From contig NZ_ARXU01000002.1 in the NCBI RefSeq assembly GCF_000756655.1, positions 310,001 to 374,000 on the forward strand: a DNA stretch of 64,000 nt, given 5' to 3'. The notes under the pieces are model-generated. The model worked only from the letters and a program-made list of their open reading frames with translations. It was not told the DNA's origin and did no database searches. This DNA is from Alcanivorax jadensis T9. Its GTDB lineage: Bacteria; Pseudomonadota; Gammaproteobacteria; Pseudomonadales; Alcanivoracaceae. Each line of letters starts with the position of its first letter. The first letter of the stretch is position 1. The position numbers and the translations under genes are program-made. Shown here in pieces: positions 25,728 to 36,080 of the stretch.

Positions 25728-26251
25728 AATCATTGTTCATTTCCGGCCTGCTGGTCACCCTGATGGTGTGGCTGAGCGCCTGCAGCCAGACCCCGCCGGC
25801 ACCCGCGCCGGACTACCTGCTACCCGGCGCCAGCCACAGTGGCCACAGCCCACTACAGATTCGCGTAAGCCTGGCCAGCTACCTGGACCAGGGCGGCATC
25901 GTGTTGCAACTGAGCGACACCGAACTGCACGTGGCCCGCCAGCATCGCTGGGCGGAGCCACTGGGCTCGCAACTACAGCGGGCGCTGGCGGCCACCCTGG
26001 CAAGCCAGACAACACTCCATGAACTGGGGAAACTGGATCTGCAACTCAGCCGCTTTCAGGGCGTGCAGAGCAATGGGGGTGACGTGGCCATGATCACCGG
26101 CACCTGGCAATTCACCCATGAAGAGCAAGTCCAACGGGGAACCATCGAGTGGCAGGGCCCTATTGGCGGCGAGGGCTATGCGGCACTGGTTAAAGCCCTG
26201 GATCAGGGCTGGCAGGAAGTCGGGCAGAGCATCACCCAGGCCCTGAAATAA
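25724..26251 (+). CDS. pqiC: PqiC outer-membrane lipoprotein
   Basis: This 175-residue lipoprotein has lipobox L-S-A-C at residues 17-20 and a PqiC/DUF330 body. The body includes Q-I-R-V-S-L-A-S-Y-L-D-Q-G-G-I-V-L-Q-L-S and W-A-E-P-L-G-S-Q-L-Q-R-A-L. It is thought to anchor the PqiB stack at the outer membrane. It overlaps pqiB by ATGA and closes the operon. Confidence 0.9.
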   Translation: MKSLFISGLLVTLMVWLSACSQTPPAPAPDYLLPGASHSGHSPLQIRVSLASYLDQGGIVLQLSDTELHVARQHRWAEPLGSQLQRALAATLASQTTLHELGKLDLQLSRFQGVQSNGGDVAMITGTWQFTHEEQVQRGTIEWQGPIGGEGYAALVKALDQGWQEVGQSITQALK

Positions 26252-26287
26252 CCCGCCACACCGAGCCGCAAGGGCTCGACGGGTTTT

Positions 26288-26404
26288 GTAGGAGCGCCGC
26301 TTGAGGCGCGAACAGCATTAGAAGCGAGTCACGAGGTTCGAGTTTCGAAAGTCCTTTCGTTCCTCGTAACTCGGCCCTGTTCGCGCCTCAAGCGGCGCTC
26401 CTAC
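26288..26404. repeat. REP-type pair enclosing inverted heptad repeats
   Basis: Outer arms GTAGGAGCGCCGC and its complement ending CTCCTAC enclose four heptads of type CGAGTTT at 26325-26352. These directly abut three inverted heptads at 26353-26373 (types CCTTTCG, TTCCTCG and TAACTCG). It lies between pqiC and the convergent terminator. Confidence 0.75.
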
Positions 26405-26408
26405 AGCA

Positions 26409-26442
26409 AAAAGGCCGCACCAGAAATCCGGCGCGGCCTTTT
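26409..26442. terminator. Bidirectional terminator between pqiC and hemY
   Basis: AAAAGGCCGC and GCGGCCTTTT form a perfect 10-bp stem around a 14-base loop, with T tracts on both strands. The flanking genes converge on it. Confidence 0.85.
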
Positions 26443-26465
26443 GGTTTTCGTTTGCCAATGCCGTT

Positions 26466-27695
26466 CTACAACGACTTCTCCGGCATCGGCAACGCGGGCA
26501 ACTCTCCGTCCAGTTGCTGCAGGCGACGCTCAAAGGCCTTCTGTGCCTTGCTGGTATCACCCAGCGCCTGATACAGCCGAGACAGTTCAGCCAGGGCTGT
26601 GGCGCTCTGGCTGGAGTTGGCGGCGGCCTCAAAGAAACCCTGGGCCTTGCCCCACAGACGGGCCTTGAGAGCCACTCGACCGGCCGTAATCAACACCGCT
26701 GCGTTACCCGGTCGTTCTGCCAGCCAGCCTTCCAGCACCTGTAGCAAATCATCCGGAGACATATCGTCGATGGCTTCCAGTACCGGCGGTAAGCGGTCAT
26801 CCCACTGTTGGGTCAACTGCTCACGGACCAGATTCAAGGCGCCCTTACCACCGCCCAGCTGGGCCAGAAAACCGGTATAGCGGGCCACCATGGCCGGATC
26901 ATTCTTCAAATGAACCGGCACATCCTTCCATAGCTTGCGCAGTTCCTCCCGACGGCTGTCCGCATCATTGAAGCCGGGCTTGCGCGCGGTTTCCTGCAGC
27001 AGGGCCAGCCAGGCTCGGCGTTCACGACGGGATTCCTTGCCCTCACCGAAGGCGCGCTTGAGGCGCGGCATCAGGGCGCACAGAGCCGGCCAGTCTTTCT
27101 GGCTCTCCAGCACTTCCGCATAGGTACGCAGGATGCGTTTGTTGCGCGGCGCCAGGTCCGCCAGCACCTTGAGCTCCTGGCGGGCCTGCTCCGGATAACC
27201 ATCATCCAGCGCGAAACGGGCCTTCATCAGCCCGGCCACCAATTGGCCACGGCGGTCGCTGCTGGCATTTTCCAGATACCGCTGACTGGCCTCCACGTTC
27301 TCCTGTTCCTGAGCCGCTTCCGCCGCCAGCAACCAGGCCAGCAGGGGCCAGTCACCGTCTTCTCCGGCGGCTACCAGCAGCCGCTCGGCCTTTTCTTGTT
27401 CGCCATCCACCAGTTGCAGAAGACCACTGCGCAAACGCCGGGCCGCCACGGCTTTTTTCCAGCGACGTGTAGCTCGCACCGGCTCCAGCACATTCCAGGC
27501 GGCATTGCCGAGCAGGGTAAGCACCACAATGGCCACCACCGCCAGCAGTGCCGCCAGCACCACAAAGCCCAGGGTGGTGTCTAGGGAGAAGTCATCGCGG
27601 ATTACCAGCACGTAGCCGGAATCCGACGCCATCCAGCGCCCCAGTGCCAGTGCGGCAACCAGGGCGATGACGATCAGCAGGGCGACTTTTTTCAT
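26466..27695 (-). CDS. hemY: HemY-type TPR membrane protein
   Basis: This 409-residue protein has two N-terminal membrane helices (about residues 3-20 and 42-63) followed by a helical TPR-like region, as in HemY of gammaproteobacteria. It is not the protoporphyrinogen oxidase also called HemY. The exact role near the heme pathway is unsettled. It overlaps hemX by 4 bases and ends the hemC-D-X-Y group. Confidence 0.88.
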   Translation of the reverse strand: MKKVALLIVIALVAALALGRWMASDSGYVLVIRDDFSLDTTLGFVVLAALLAVVAIVVLTLLGNAAWNVLEPVRATRRWKKAVAARRLRSGLLQLVDGEQEKAERLLVAAGEDGDWPLLAWLLAAEAAQEQENVEASQRYLENASSDRRGQLVAGLMKARFALDDGYPEQARQELKVLADLAPRNKRILRTYAEVLESQKDWPALCALMPRLKRAFGEGKESRRERRAWLALLQETARKPGFNDADSRREELRKLWKDVPVHLKNDPAMVARYTGFLAQLGGGKGALNLVREQLTQQWDDRLPPVLEAIDDMSPDDLLQVLEGWLAERPGNAAVLITAGRVALKARLWGKAQGFFEAAANSSQSATALAELSRLYQALGDTSKAQKAFERRLQQLDGELPALPMPEKSL

Positions 27696-28657
27696 GCACC
27701 GCCCTCCTTGCGTTTCAACTCTTCAATGGCAGCCAGACCCGCGCCAATCTCCGGCAGGGCCTGAGCCACACTGCTGCCACCCAGCTCTTTCAACGCCTTG
27801 CGCATTTGCGCCGCCCGCGGCTCATCCTCACGGAACCACTGGGCCAGCGTCGTGCGCGCATTATCCAGCGCCTGCTGGTAGGCCTTGGCACGTCCTTGCA
27901 TTAGAGCCAGCTGCGCCTGCTGCAGACTGCCATCCAGGGTCAGACGCACCAGTGACGCCTGCTCGGCAGACAACGGCAACGGCACAGCCCCTTCGTGATG
28001 ACGTACATTGATCGGCAGGCGGTCGAGCACGTCTTGCCACCAGGGCTGATTCACTTCAGGTAAATCCCGCTCGGGAGGGGCTTCCTCCACTGGCACCGCC
28101 AGCTCAGCGGTAATCTGACGCAGGGCGCCCAGGCGAAGCACCATGCCTTGCACATCCACCTGACCGGCACCGCTGAGTTTTTCCATGTCCATGGCCAGCG
28201 CCTGACGGGCCGGCAGCACCTTGGGATCATCAAGGCGGGCCAGGGTTTCATCCGCGGCTTTCAATAAACGCCGCGCGGCAGAGGCATCCTGGGTCAGCAG
28301 CAGTCGCTGGCTGGCCAGGCTGGCCAGTGCCCGGGCTTCGTTGACCAGCCACAGTGTTTGCCCACCACTCTGCATATCGCTGAGCACGGCGCGATCCTTG
28401 ACCATACGGGCGGACAGCTCCGCCTGTTTTTTCTCGAAGGAAGACAGCGCGCCCTGCACCTCGCTGCGCTGGCTGGCCATGGCAGCTTTCAATTCGCTGA
28501 TCTGACCGGCAAGACCGGCTTTTTCTTTCTGCATCTGCTGGAACTGTTGCCAGCCCCACCAGCCACCGGCCCCCAGGGCCGCCAGAACCACCAACACCAC
28601 CAGTACAACCCAGATGCTCTTGCCTGTCTGGCGGGAATAAAGACGTTCCTGCGTCAT
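27692..28657 (-). CDS. hemX: HemX-type membrane protein
   Basis: This 321-residue protein has one membrane helix near residues 14-36 followed by a coiled-coil stretch (Q-M-Q-K-E-K-A-G-L-A-G-Q-I-S-E-L-K). The helical body shows W-L-V-N-E-A-R-A-L-A-S-L-A-S-Q-R-L. It fits the HemX family, often labelled uroporphyrinogen-III methyltransferase by context, but there is no SAM-binding motif, so that enzymatic label is doubtful. It lies 183 bases downstream of hemD. Confidence 0.85.
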   Translation of the reverse strand: MTQERLYSRQTGKSIWVVLVVLVVLAALGAGGWWGWQQFQQMQKEKAGLAGQISELKAAMASQRSEVQGALSSFEKKQAELSARMVKDRAVLSDMQSGGQTLWLVNEARALASLASQRLLLTQDASAARRLLKAADETLARLDDPKVLPARQALAMDMEKLSGAGQVDVQGMVLRLGALRQITAELAVPVEEAPPERDLPEVNQPWWQDVLDRLPINVRHHEGAVPLPLSAEQASLVRLTLDGSLQQAQLALMQGRAKAYQQALDNARTTLAQWFREDEPRAAQMRKALKELGGSSVAQALPEIGAGLAAIEELKRKEGGA

Positions 28658-28840
28658 GTCAGCTCCATGTTCTGATTATCTGGCACCCCCAAACGGGCGA
28701 TCCTCTGCGAAAACCTTAATTGGGGCTGCGCTGAGTGTCCATTAAACAATGTAATAGGAGAGGCAAACAGGGCATGAACCCGGGAGATAGATTACAAAAC
28801 ACTACCTTGGCGATATGAAGAGATCAGTCATTCATGTTCT

Positions 28841-29539
28841 TTATGCAGAAGGCAGAGTGGCCAGCATATCTTCATCATGGGCACTGGCCGCCACTCGCAC
28901 TGGACCGGCATGTTCCGCACGGATATGAGAGGCCACTCGCTCCCCGGCAGCCACCACCCCGACGTCAGGTGGAATTTTTTCGCTGATGGCTCGCCAGCTT
29001 TCCACACTGGTCACCATGACCCAGTTGCATTGTGCAGGGCAATGAAATGCTGCGCAGGGCAAACGACGATAGAACGGCAGGGTGACAACTTCCGCTCCTC
29101 GCTCGGCAAGAGTCTGTGCCAATAATTCCCGACCGCTATCACCACGACACAACAGCACTTTTTTTTCCGTCAGTTGCTGCAGGCAGAGCAGGGATAGCAC
29201 CGCTTCGGAATTGAAACCGCCGTCAGGAACGGTGGGCTGCAGATGCCAGCGGGTAATTTCCGCCGCAGTGGCCTTGCCTACCGCCAGCCAGTGGACGCCC
29301 ACCGGCCACTGGGGCCAGATATCCGCCATGGCGGCCAGGGCCAGGCGGGCGGCATTACTGCTGGCGAAGAAAACCGCATGGAACAAATCCAGGTCCATCA
29401 GCACCCGGCGGGTCGTATCGCTGACCGGCAGCGGCTCGATATGCAGTGCGGGGCTGTGCAGCGGCTGATAGCCAGCCTGACGCAGGGCATCCATTAAGGC
29501 CTGCTGCTGCCCCCGGGGACGGGTGACCAGCACCTGCAT
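28841..29539 (-). CDS. hemD: Uroporphyrinogen-III synthase
   Basis: HemD cyclises hydroxymethylbilane to uroporphyrinogen III. The 232-residue protein starts M-Q-V-L-V-T-R-P-R-G-Q and has P-A-L-H-I-E-P-L and F-A-S-S-N-A-A-R, with low overall conservation as usual for this family. The start at 29539 is chosen because the N-terminus fits HemD and lies 5 bases after the hemC stop; the longer open frame is a hemC shadow. Confidence 0.88.
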   Translation of the reverse strand: MQVLVTRPRGQQQALMDALRQAGYQPLHSPALHIEPLPVSDTTRRVLMDLDLFHAVFFASSNAARLALAAMADIWPQWPVGVHWLAVGKATAAEITRWHLQPTVPDGGFNSEAVLSLLCLQQLTEKKVLLCRGDSGRELLAQTLAERGAEVVTLPFYRRLPCAAFHCPAQCNWVMVTSVESWRAISEKIPPDVGVVAAGERVASHIRAEHAGPVRVAASAHDEDMLATLPSA

Positions 29540-29544
29540 GACAA

Positions 29545-30477
29545 TCAGCCTTTCTCGTAGAGAGCCTTGAGGATCACATCCGCCCCCTGGGCCAGCAGTT
29601 GCTCGGCAATCTCCACACCCAGTTCGGCACCGCGCTCGCGGGGGGCGCGCCCTTCTGCACGGAGCACCTGTTTGCCGTTTTCCTCGGCAACCAGGCCACG
29701 CAGCCAGAGCTGATCGTCTTCCAGCAACGCGAAGCCGGCGATAGGCACCTGACAACCACCCTCAAGACGTCGATTCATGGCTCGTTCCGCCACTACCCGG
29801 TCCCAGGTATCCACATCACTGAGCGGACTCAGCAGTGCGATGGTGCGCTCATCGCCTTCGCGGCACTCGATGCCGACCGCACCCTGCCCCACCGCCGGCA
29901 GGGATTCCTCCGGCGGCATTTCGTAACGGATCCGCTCGTGCATCTCCAGCCGCTTGAGCCCGGCAGCGGCGAGGATAATGGCGTCGAACTCGCCGGCATC
30001 CAGCTTGCCCAGGCGGGTCTGCACATTACCGCGCAGGCTTTTCACCACCAGGTCCGGGCGGTTGGCCTGTACCTGGGCCTGACGGCGCAGGCTGGAAGTC
30101 CCCACACAGGCACCATGTGGCAGAGCAGACAGGCTGTCATGATGATTGGAGACAAAGGCATCGCGGGGATCTTCCCGCTCACAGATCACCGGCAGCGCAA
30201 AGCCTTCCGGCAATTCCATGGGTACATCCTTCATGGAATGCACGGCAATATCCGCACGGCCGTCCATGATGGCCTCTTCCAGCTCCTTCACGAACAGGCC
30301 CTTGCCACCAATCTTGGCCAGCGGGGTATCGAGAATCTTGTCACCCTGGGTCTTGATCCGAACCAGCTCCACGCTCAACCCCTCATGCAGACTTTCCAGA
30401 CGCTGCTGAACGTATTCTGCCTGCCAGATGGCAAGCGGGCTGGAGCGGGTGGCGATACGCAAGACTTCGCGGGACAT
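29545..30477 (-). CDS. hemC: Hydroxymethylbilane synthase
   Basis: HemC polymerises four porphobilinogens. The 310-residue protein shows [14 protein letters not shown] near the start, T-S-S-L-R-R-Q-A-Q near residue 128 and the dipyrromethane-cofactor Cys in L-E-G-G-C-Q-V-P-I near residue 242. It leads the hem group and is separated from the next upstream gene by a REP pair. Confidence 0.95.
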   Translation of the reverse strand: MSREVLRIATRSSPLAIWQAEYVQQRLESLHEGLSVELVRIKTQGDKILDTPLAKIGGKGLFVKELEEAIMDGRADIAVHSMKDVPMELPEGFALPVICEREDPRDAFVSNHHDSLSALPHGACVGTSSLRRQAQVQANRPDLVVKSLRGNVQTRLGKLDAGEFDAIILAAAGLKRLEMHERIRYEMPPEESLPAVGQGAVGIECREGDERTIALLSPLSDVDTWDRVVAERAMNRRLEGGCQVPIAGFALLEDDQLWLRGLVAEENGKQVLRAEGRAPRERGAELGVEIAEQLLAQGADVILKALYEKG

Positions 30478-30535
30478 GGGAGATCCTGTGGTTCTGAAAT
30501 GAGGAGGACAGTTTACAGGAAGAGAAGCTCATACC

Positions 30536-30621
30536 GTAGGAGCCATGCTCGCCATGGCGAACTGAGCGCAGCGAACCATTGAGATCGCAAGCAAGTTCGC
30601 CATGGCGAGCATGGCTCCTAC
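30536..30621. repeat. REP-type inverted pair
   Basis: The arms GTAGGAGCCATGCTCGCC and its complement ending CTCCTAC are nearly perfect over about 25 bp. The variable inner part (ATGCTCGCCATGGCGAA) differs from the GCGCTTGAGCCGC type elsewhere, but the GTAGGAG end is kept. Confidence 0.78.
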
Positions 30622-30638
30622 AAATTCAAAAGGGGCAA

Positions 30639-30950
30639 TCAGTTACCGTAAACCACCACGGTAAACTCCGCCAACACCCCGAAGAAGTTCTGGGACTCGT
30701 AGTCCACATGATGGATTTCGGTGATGCCGCCGTTGCGCGCTGCGGTCTGGATGCTGGCGTCGCCGGAGGCAATGATGCCGAGAATCGAACGGGTACTGGC
30801 TCGGCCAACCCGGGTGGGTTTCTCGGTGGAAGCAGTGGCGGTGAGCGGCGCTTTCACGTTGCCGTAGAGCAGACCGGTGACCGGCATGGTGGCGGAGGCA
30901 CAACCGCTCAGTGCTGCGGCGCTGACCAGCAGAAGAAGAAGCTTTTTCAT
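30639..30950 (-). CDS. TRL-like family lipoprotein
   Basis: This 103-residue protein has a signal peptide and lipobox L-S-G-C-A-S at residues 14-19. The TRL-like body contains G-L-L-Y-G-N-V-K-A-P-L, G-I-I-A-S-G-D-A-S-I and the C-terminal H-H-V-D-Y-E-S-Q-N. The family is widespread in Gram-negatives without a firm function. It lies between hemC and algR on the same strand but with its own spacing on both sides. Confidence 0.85.
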   Translation of the reverse strand: MKKLLLLLVSAAALSGCASATMPVTGLLYGNVKAPLTATASTEKPTRVGRASTRSILGIIASGDASIQTAARNGGITEIHHVDYESQNFFGVLAEFTVVVYGN

Positions 30951-31033
30951 GGCAGGTTTCCTGTTCTTGTTATTGGATTGCTCGGAACATGGGGAGGTCC
31001 AAGGCTAGCATGCCGACAGACCTCTGTTAACGA

Positions 31034-31774
31034 CTACAGATTCTGCAGCACCCGGCGCAAGCCGGCCACATGCCGGCGGCTGACAGTGAGCCTTTCATCG
31101 ATGCCGCGCAGGCGTACCTGGTGGTGGCCGGCAGTGGCCATCTCCATACCCTCGATAAACTTCAACGCCACCAGGGCATTGCGGTGAATACGCACGAACT
31201 GGTCACCGAATTCGGTCTCCAGCTCCTTGAGGGTTTCATCGATCAGCACTTCGCCCTCGCCGGAGCAGACGGTGACGTATTTCTGGTCAGCCAGGAAATA
31301 GCGCACCTCATCCACTGGCACCAGTTCCAGACCCCGGTGGGTGCGGGCACTGATATGCCCGCGCCGGCGCGGCTTTTCTTCACTGACATCCCTGCCGATT
31401 TCCGCCAGTTGCACCCGGTTCAGGGTCCGGGCCTTGCCCAGCGCCGTGGCCAGATCATCGGCACTGACCGGCTTGAGCAGATAGTCCACCGCATGGACCT
31501 TGAAGGCCTGCAGGGCATGTTCGTCATAGGCGGTACAGAAAATCAGCGCCGGGGGATTATCCATCTTGCTGAGATGCTCGGCGGCTTCCATACCGTCCAT
31601 TTCCGGCATGCGAATATCCATCAGGATCACGTCAGGCCTGGTGATTTGAGCCTGATCCACAGCCTCGCGGCCGTTGGCCGCTTCTGCCACCACTTCAACG
31701 CCGTCGGTTTTCTCTACCAGCCGCTTGAGCCGGTCCCGAGCCAGTTGTTCGTCGTCGCACACAAGCACCCGCAT
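31034..31774 (-). CDS. algR: LytTR response regulator AlgR
   Basis: This 246-residue regulator has a receiver domain with the phospho-acceptor in I-L-M-D-I-R-M-P (Asp53), preceded by V-C-D-D-E and followed by the K-P-V switch segment. A C-terminal LytTR DNA-binding domain contains V-R-I-H-R-N-A-L-V. The start at 31774 is preferred to the ATG 9 bases upstream because AGGATGGGAATT precedes it and the protein then begins like AlgR. Position next to algZ, hemC and argH matches the Pseudomonas alginate/pilus regulator locus. Confidence 0.92.
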   Translation of the reverse strand: MRVLVCDDEQLARDRLKRLVEKTDGVEVVAEAANGREAVDQAQITRPDVILMDIRMPEMDGMEAAEHLSKMDNPPALIFCTAYDEHALQAFKVHAVDYLLKPVSADDLATALGKARTLNRVQLAEIGRDVSEEKPRRRGHISARTHRGLELVPVDEVRYFLADQKYVTVCSGEGEVLIDETLKELETEFGDQFVRIHRNALVALKFIEGMEMATAGHHQVRLRGIDERLTVSRRHVAGLRRVLQNL

Positions 31775-31789
31775 AATTCCCATCCTTTT

Positions 31790-32827
31790 TTATTGCAGCG
31801 GATATCGGATTTCGATTTCGTATTCTTTTTGTTGCGGCCGTGATTCCACCGCCACCTCGTCACCATACAACGCTTCCAGTCGATGACGAATATTCTCCAA
31901 CGCCATTCGGTTGCCGTTGTGGTGCCCGTCGCCTTCCGGCTTGGGGTTACTCACCGATAATACCAGCTCGCCATGTTCTGCCAGGGCCCGGATCGTCACC
32001 ACGCCGCCCGCAGCTAATGGTTGTATGCCATGATAAATGGCATTTTCGAGCAAGGGTTGCAAGGTTAACAGCGGAATCATCACGCTTTTTGCCTCCACGC
32101 GGATGTCCCATTCCACCTGCAGACGCTCGCCCATGCGCAATTGCTCAATATGAATATAGCGCCGACACAGCTCCAGCTCCTCATCCAGAGAGACCTCGTT
32201 GCCGATATTCTTCAGGCTGGCCCGAAACAGCACCGACAGATCCTCCACCACTTTTTCGGCGGTATCCGGGTCCACCGCAATCAGGCTGGCGATGATGTTC
32301 ATGGAATTAAACAGGAAATGCGGACGAATCCGCGATTGCAGGGCCTGTATTCTCGCCTGCAATTCCGCCTGCCCCTTCTGACGAAGCTGCTCCTGAACGT
32401 AGAAATAGCGCATCACCAGGCCGGCAATAATGGCGGCAATCAGGCCGTTGACGAGAATTTCCATGGACCACAGAGAACCCGGCATCAGGGTCCCGGTCAC
32501 CCAGCTCATCACCAGGGCAGCCACCACGCTGAACACCAGGGTGTCGACCACCACCAGCAAGACCACTGCCACCGCTGCCACGGAGGGCGCCAGGCGATTG
32601 AGCCTGGGACGTAGCTGGCAGACCAGCGCCGCCGAGGTCAGCCCCACCCATTGCACAAACAGTGAGGTGATCGCCAGCCTGCCCATGCTGAAATCACTGT
32701 AATAGGTGGCCACCAGGTTGATCACCAGAGCCATCAGCTCTGCCACGACAACGACTACCAGCACCGCGCGAGTGCTGCACAGGTCAGGCAGAAAACTGGA
32801 ATTGGGCTGCTCGTCCGTGGCCGCCAT
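31790..32827 (-). CDS. algZ: LytS-type sensor histidine kinase AlgZ/FimS
   Basis: This 345-residue sensor has four membrane helices in the first 145 residues, a short coiled coil, and a His_kinase domain with the unusual phospho-box R-I-R-P-H-F-L-F-N-S-M-N near residue 170. The ATP-binding Q-P-L-L-E-N-A-I-Y-H-G-I is near residue 255. No periplasmic sensor domain is visible. It is divergent from argH and upstream of algR, with which it should form a pair. Confidence 0.92.
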   Translation of the reverse strand: MAATDEQPNSSFLPDLCSTRAVLVVVVVAELMALVINLVATYYSDFSMGRLAITSLFVQWVGLTSAALVCQLRPRLNRLAPSVAAVAVVLLVVVDTLVFSVVAALVMSWVTGTLMPGSLWSMEILVNGLIAAIIAGLVMRYFYVQEQLRQKGQAELQARIQALQSRIRPHFLFNSMNIIASLIAVDPDTAEKVVEDLSVLFRASLKNIGNEVSLDEELELCRRYIHIEQLRMGERLQVEWDIRVEAKSVMIPLLTLQPLLENAIYHGIQPLAAGGVVTIRALAEHGELVLSVSNPKPEGDGHHNGNRMALENIRHRLEALYGDEVAVESRPQQKEYEIEIRYPLQ

Positions 32828-32934
32828 TGAATCTCCGGTCAGTAAAAATCACTAGTTACAAGCAGTTATACATTAAGCGAGCACGTCACCCAAGCAATAC
32901 CAGCAGGGCTAATGTTCAGGGGGTCCCCGGTCCC

Positions 32935-32943
32935 TGCTATACT
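32935..32943 (+). promoter_or_regulatory. Extended -10 promoter of argH
   Basis: TGCTATACT fits the TGnTATAAT extended -10 with one mismatch, 41 bases before the argH start. No convincing -35 box accompanies it, which is usual for extended -10 promoters. Confidence 0.6.
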
Positions 32944-32984
32944 GCGCGCCTCGCAAATCCGGCTTTATGCATGGGAACCGTACG

Positions 32985-34385
32985 ATGACCGACAAGCAGC
33001 AGAACAAACTCTGGGGCGGCCGCTTCAGCGAATCCACCGATCAGTTCGTTCAGGAATTCACCGCCAGCGTGAATTTCGACCGGCGCATGTACCGCCAGGA
33101 CATCTTCGGCTCCCAGGCTCATGCCACTATGCTGGCAGAAGTGGGCGTGCTCACCGATGAGGAGCGTGACGCCATCATCAACGGCCTGGCGGAAATCCAG
33201 AAAGAAATCGAAGCCGGCGAATTCCAGTGGTCCGTGGCCCTGGAAGACGTGCACATGAACATCGAGGCGCGGCTCACCGACAAGATCGGCATCACCGGCA
33301 AGAAGCTGCACACCGGCCGTAGCCGCAACGACCAGGTGGCCACCGATATCCGCCTGTGGCTCCGCGATGAAATGCTGATCATGGAAGAACAGTATCTGCA
33401 CCTGATGACCGGCCTGCTGAACCTGGCCGAACGTGAAGCGGCCACTATCATGCCCGGCTTCACCCACCTGCAGACCGCCCAGCCGGTGACCTTCGGCCAC
33501 CACCTGCTGGCCTGGTTCGAGATGCTCAAGCGCGACCGCGAACGCCTGCTGGACTGCAAGAAGCGGGTCAACCGCATGCCGCTGGGCGCCGCTGCCCTGG
33601 CTGGCACCACCTACCCGATCAACCGCGAGCGCACCTGCGAATTGCTGGGTTTTGACGGCGTCTGCGAAAACTCGCTTGATGCCGTGAGCGACCGGGACTT
33701 CGCCATCGAATTCTGTGCCCTGGCCGCCCTGACCATGACTCACCTGTCACGGATCAGCGAAGAACTGGTGCTGTGGACCAGCGCCCAGTTCAACTTTATC
33801 AACCTGCCCGACCGCTTCTGCACCGGCAGTTCCATCATGCCGCAGAAGAAAAACCCGGACGTGCCGGAGCTGGTGCGCGGCAAGACCGGCCGCGTCAACG
33901 GCCACCTGATCAGCCTGCTGACCCTGATGAAGAGCCAGCCGCTGGCCTACAACAAGGACAACCAGGAAGACAAAGAGCCGCTCTACGACGCCGTGGACAC
34001 CATCAAAGGCAGCCTGCGCGCCTTCGGCGACATGATCCCGGCCCTGGAACCCAATCGCGAGGTGATGCGCGAAGCGGCCCGTCGCGGTTTCGCCACCGCC
34101 ACCGACCTGGCCGATTACCTGGTGCGCAAGGGCATTGCCTTCCGCGACTCCCACGAAATCGTTGGCAAGGCCGTGGCCTACGGCGTAGAAAAGAAGAAGG
34201 ACCTGAGCGACATGTCCCTGTCTGAACTGAAACAGTTCAGTGATCAGATCGAAGACGACGTGTTCGACGTGCTGACCCTGGAAGGGTCGGTGAGCGCCCG
34301 TAACCATATCGGTGGCACCGCCCCGGATCAGGTGCGTGCCGCAGTTGCCCGTGCCCGGCAAGCGCTGGACAATACCGGTCACTGA
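32985..34385 (+). CDS. argH: Argininosuccinate lyase
   Basis: ArgH splits argininosuccinate to arginine and fumarate. The 466-residue protein shows L-W-G-G-R-F near the start, H-T-G-R-S-R-N-D-Q and the superfamily signature [11 protein letters not shown] near residue 280. The ATG at 32985 is chosen over one 18 bases upstream because the family N-terminus (M-T-D-K) begins there. It is divergent from algZ. Confidence 0.95.
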   Translation: MTDKQQNKLWGGRFSESTDQFVQEFTASVNFDRRMYRQDIFGSQAHATMLAEVGVLTDEERDAIINGLAEIQKEIEAGEFQWSVALEDVHMNIEARLTDKIGITGKKLHTGRSRNDQVATDIRLWLRDEMLIMEEQYLHLMTGLLNLAEREAATIMPGFTHLQTAQPVTFGHHLLAWFEMLKRDRERLLDCKKRVNRMPLGAAALAGTTYPINRERTCELLGFDGVCENSLDAVSDRDFAIEFCALAALTMTHLSRISEELVLWTSAQFNFINLPDRFCTGSSIMPQKKNPDVPELVRGKTGRVNGHLISLLTLMKSQPLAYNKDNQEDKEPLYDAVDTIKGSLRAFGDMIPALEPNREVMREAARRGFATATDLADYLVRKGIAFRDSHEIVGKAVAYGVEKKKDLSDMSLSELKQFSDQIEDDVFDVLTLEGSVSARNHIGGTAPDQVRAAVARARQALDNTGH

Positions 34386-34394
34386 TCAACCCCG

Positions 34395-34421
34395 GGCGGA
34401 CAGGGCACAGCCCTTTCCGCC
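34395..34421 (+). other. Hairpin after argH
   Basis: GGCGGA-c-AGGGC pairs with GCCCT-t-TCCGCC around a 3-base loop, an 11-bp stem with a small mismatch, starting 10 bases after the argH stop. It lacks a solid T tract (ATCTTTC follows), so it may be an inefficient terminator or an mRNA-stabilising structure. Confidence 0.45.
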
Positions 34422-34481
34422 ATCTTTCGCCGAGGGGGGAAGCTCCACGCTATCCGCCTTCGCACGCACATTCGGAGCTTG

Positions 34482-34649
34482 ATGATGCGCATCATCGCCC
34501 TGCTATTTGTCGTTCTGCTGGCTGGCTGCGGCCAGAAAGGTCCGCTGTACTTTGCCCCACAGGAACCCGCCGCCGAGCCCGTAGAGGCAAAGGACGACAA
34601 CGCCGACCAACCCGCCGCATCCGACCAGGATGACGGTGAACAGGAATAA
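34482..34649 (+). CDS. lptM: LptM (YifL/LppL) small lipoprotein
   Basis: This 55-residue lipoprotein has lipobox L-A-G-C followed by the hallmark G-C-G-Q-K-G-P-L-Y-F. The acidic tail is low in complexity. LptM assists oxidative maturation of the LptD/LptE LPS translocon in Escherichia coli. Two adjacent ATGs (34482 and 34485) could start it. It is followed after 2 bases by lysA, the usual lppL-lysA order. Confidence 0.9.
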   Translation: MMRIIALLFVVLLAGCGQKGPLYFAPQEPAAEPVEAKDDNADQPAASDQDDGEQE

Positions 34650-34651
34650 TC

Positions 34652-35893
<1,242 letters not shown>

Positions 35894-35918
35894 CTCCAGC
35901 GAACAGCAATCACGGCAT

Positions 35919-35954
35919 AAGGCGGAATTACCTGAAAGGTATTCCGCCTTTTTT
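35919..35954 (+). terminator. Terminator after lysA
   Basis: AAGGCGGAAT-t-ACC pairs with GGTATTCCGCCTT across a 5-base loop with one bulged T, followed by a run of six T residues. Confidence 0.85.
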
Positions 35955-36039
35955 ATTGCAGCGTTTTGGCAGGGCGTCGCCAGGATTAACGGGAGGAAGA
36001 CGGCAAGGCCAGAGAAGCTTGGTTATCCTGCAGACGACT

Positions 36040-36080
36040 TCGCGTTTTCACGTGGTTCGCGGCGCAAGCTCCGCTCCTAC
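36040..36080. repeat. Single REP-type arm overlapping nhaC 3' end
   Basis: One arm with GGTTCGCGGCGCAAGCTCCGCTCCTAC ends at 36080. The minus-strand TAG stop of the antiporter gene is the TAG of its GTAGGAG end, so the repeat and the gene terminus overlap. Confidence 0.65.

Noticed and set aside
27692-28657. Uroporphyrinogen-III methyltransferase activity for HemX
   Set aside because: The protein is a single-pass membrane coiled-coil protein without SAM-binding motifs; the label comes only from operon context.
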